Source: an uncultured Ilumatobacter sp.
GTDB lineage: Bacteria > Actinomycetota > Acidimicrobiia > Acidimicrobiales > Ilumatobacteraceae
NCBI GenBank assembly: GCA_938091165.1
Contig: CALKNK010000010.1
Span: forward strand, 82,618-146,617
DNA: 64,000 nt
Reading direction: 5' to 3'
Positions 63,859-64,000 of the stretch are shown piece by piece. The notes under the pieces are model-generated. The model was not told the DNA's origin and did not search any database. It saw only the letters and a program-made list of their open reading frames with translations. Made by a program: the position numbers and the translations under genes. Position 1 is the stretch's first letter. Every line of letters begins with the position of its first letter.

Positions 63859-64000
63859 CACCTGATAGAACCGGCTTTCTGCAGGTTGGGCTCCGGTGGT
63901 AGTTCGCCATCTTTCGCCGGAATTCCCCCTTGTTCGCAGGACAGCACCGTGCGGTACTCGCTGAGCAACGGTTAACGCTGCTGCTTGAGCTGCTCCCGCA

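Overview
The window looks like chromosome of an actinomycetote, most likely class Acidimicrobiia. That placement is inferred from gene content: mycothiol synthesis (mshA), an RsiG-type anti-sigma factor, an actinobacterial caa3 oxidase operon, crotonyl-CoA carboxylase/reductase, ClpC/ClpS, DisA/RadA, and GTG/TTG starts with many 4-base ATGA/GTGA overlaps. No 16S gene is present to confirm it.

Layout. 1-68: first codons of serS (minus). 500-9205 (minus): a cytochrome c oxidase operon. Its promoter-proximal half is unusual: it encodes a subunit I paralogue that has lost every heme and copper ligand, a degenerate subunit III-like protein and a membrane protein ending in a possible cupredoxin-like domain without copper ligands. 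The canonical ctaC-ctaD-ctaE-ctaF-ctaG follow. 9.4-18.8 kb: ctaB, a SAM hydroxide adenosyltransferase, proC, a YbjN protein, mshA, an RsiG-like c-di-GMP anti-sigma factor, a MoaD/ThiS-like protein, a 738-base stretch with no recognisable gene, a cyclophilin, clpS, a DUF2017 protein and a thiolase. 18.9-24.6 kb: ccr, a HAD hydrolase, a GH18-like protein, disA and radA. 24.9-33.6 kb: a carbohydrate ABC transporter (malK, malG, malF, malE types) with two oddly enlarged permeases, then a TetR regulator, an aldo/keto reductase and a PhyH-type dioxygenase. 33.6-46 kb: an LppM-like lipoprotein, clpC, a DUF1499 protein, a polyprenyl diphosphate synthase, trkA-trkH, a COG0523 GTPase, rmuC and xseA-xseB.

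46.0-54.2 kb is a carotenoid cluster: GGPP synthase, crtI, crtB, cruF-type hydratase, a second CrtI-family desaturase, a cruG-type glycosyltransferase and, after a PlsY-like gene on the other strand, a CrtA-type monooxygenase. No lycopene cyclase is present, so an acyclic, hydroxylated, possibly keto and glycosylated carotenoid is the simplest prediction.

54.3-63.9 kb: a tRNA-Thr(CGU) gene is followed by about 9.5 kb holding a complete Tad/Flp pilus operon (flp, tadE, tadG, cpaB, tadZ, tadA, tadB, tadC, prepilin peptidase), an ECF sigma factor and a tandem-repeat surface-type protein. A second copy of the tRNA 3' half (44 identical bases, then a further diverged tract) lies at 63815, so the Tad cluster sits between direct repeats like an island at a tRNA att site, although no integrase is visible.

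The two most notable signals are the metal-ligand-free oxidase-like cassette fused transcriptionally to the real oxidase operon, and the repeat-bounded Tad island with its own sigma factor.
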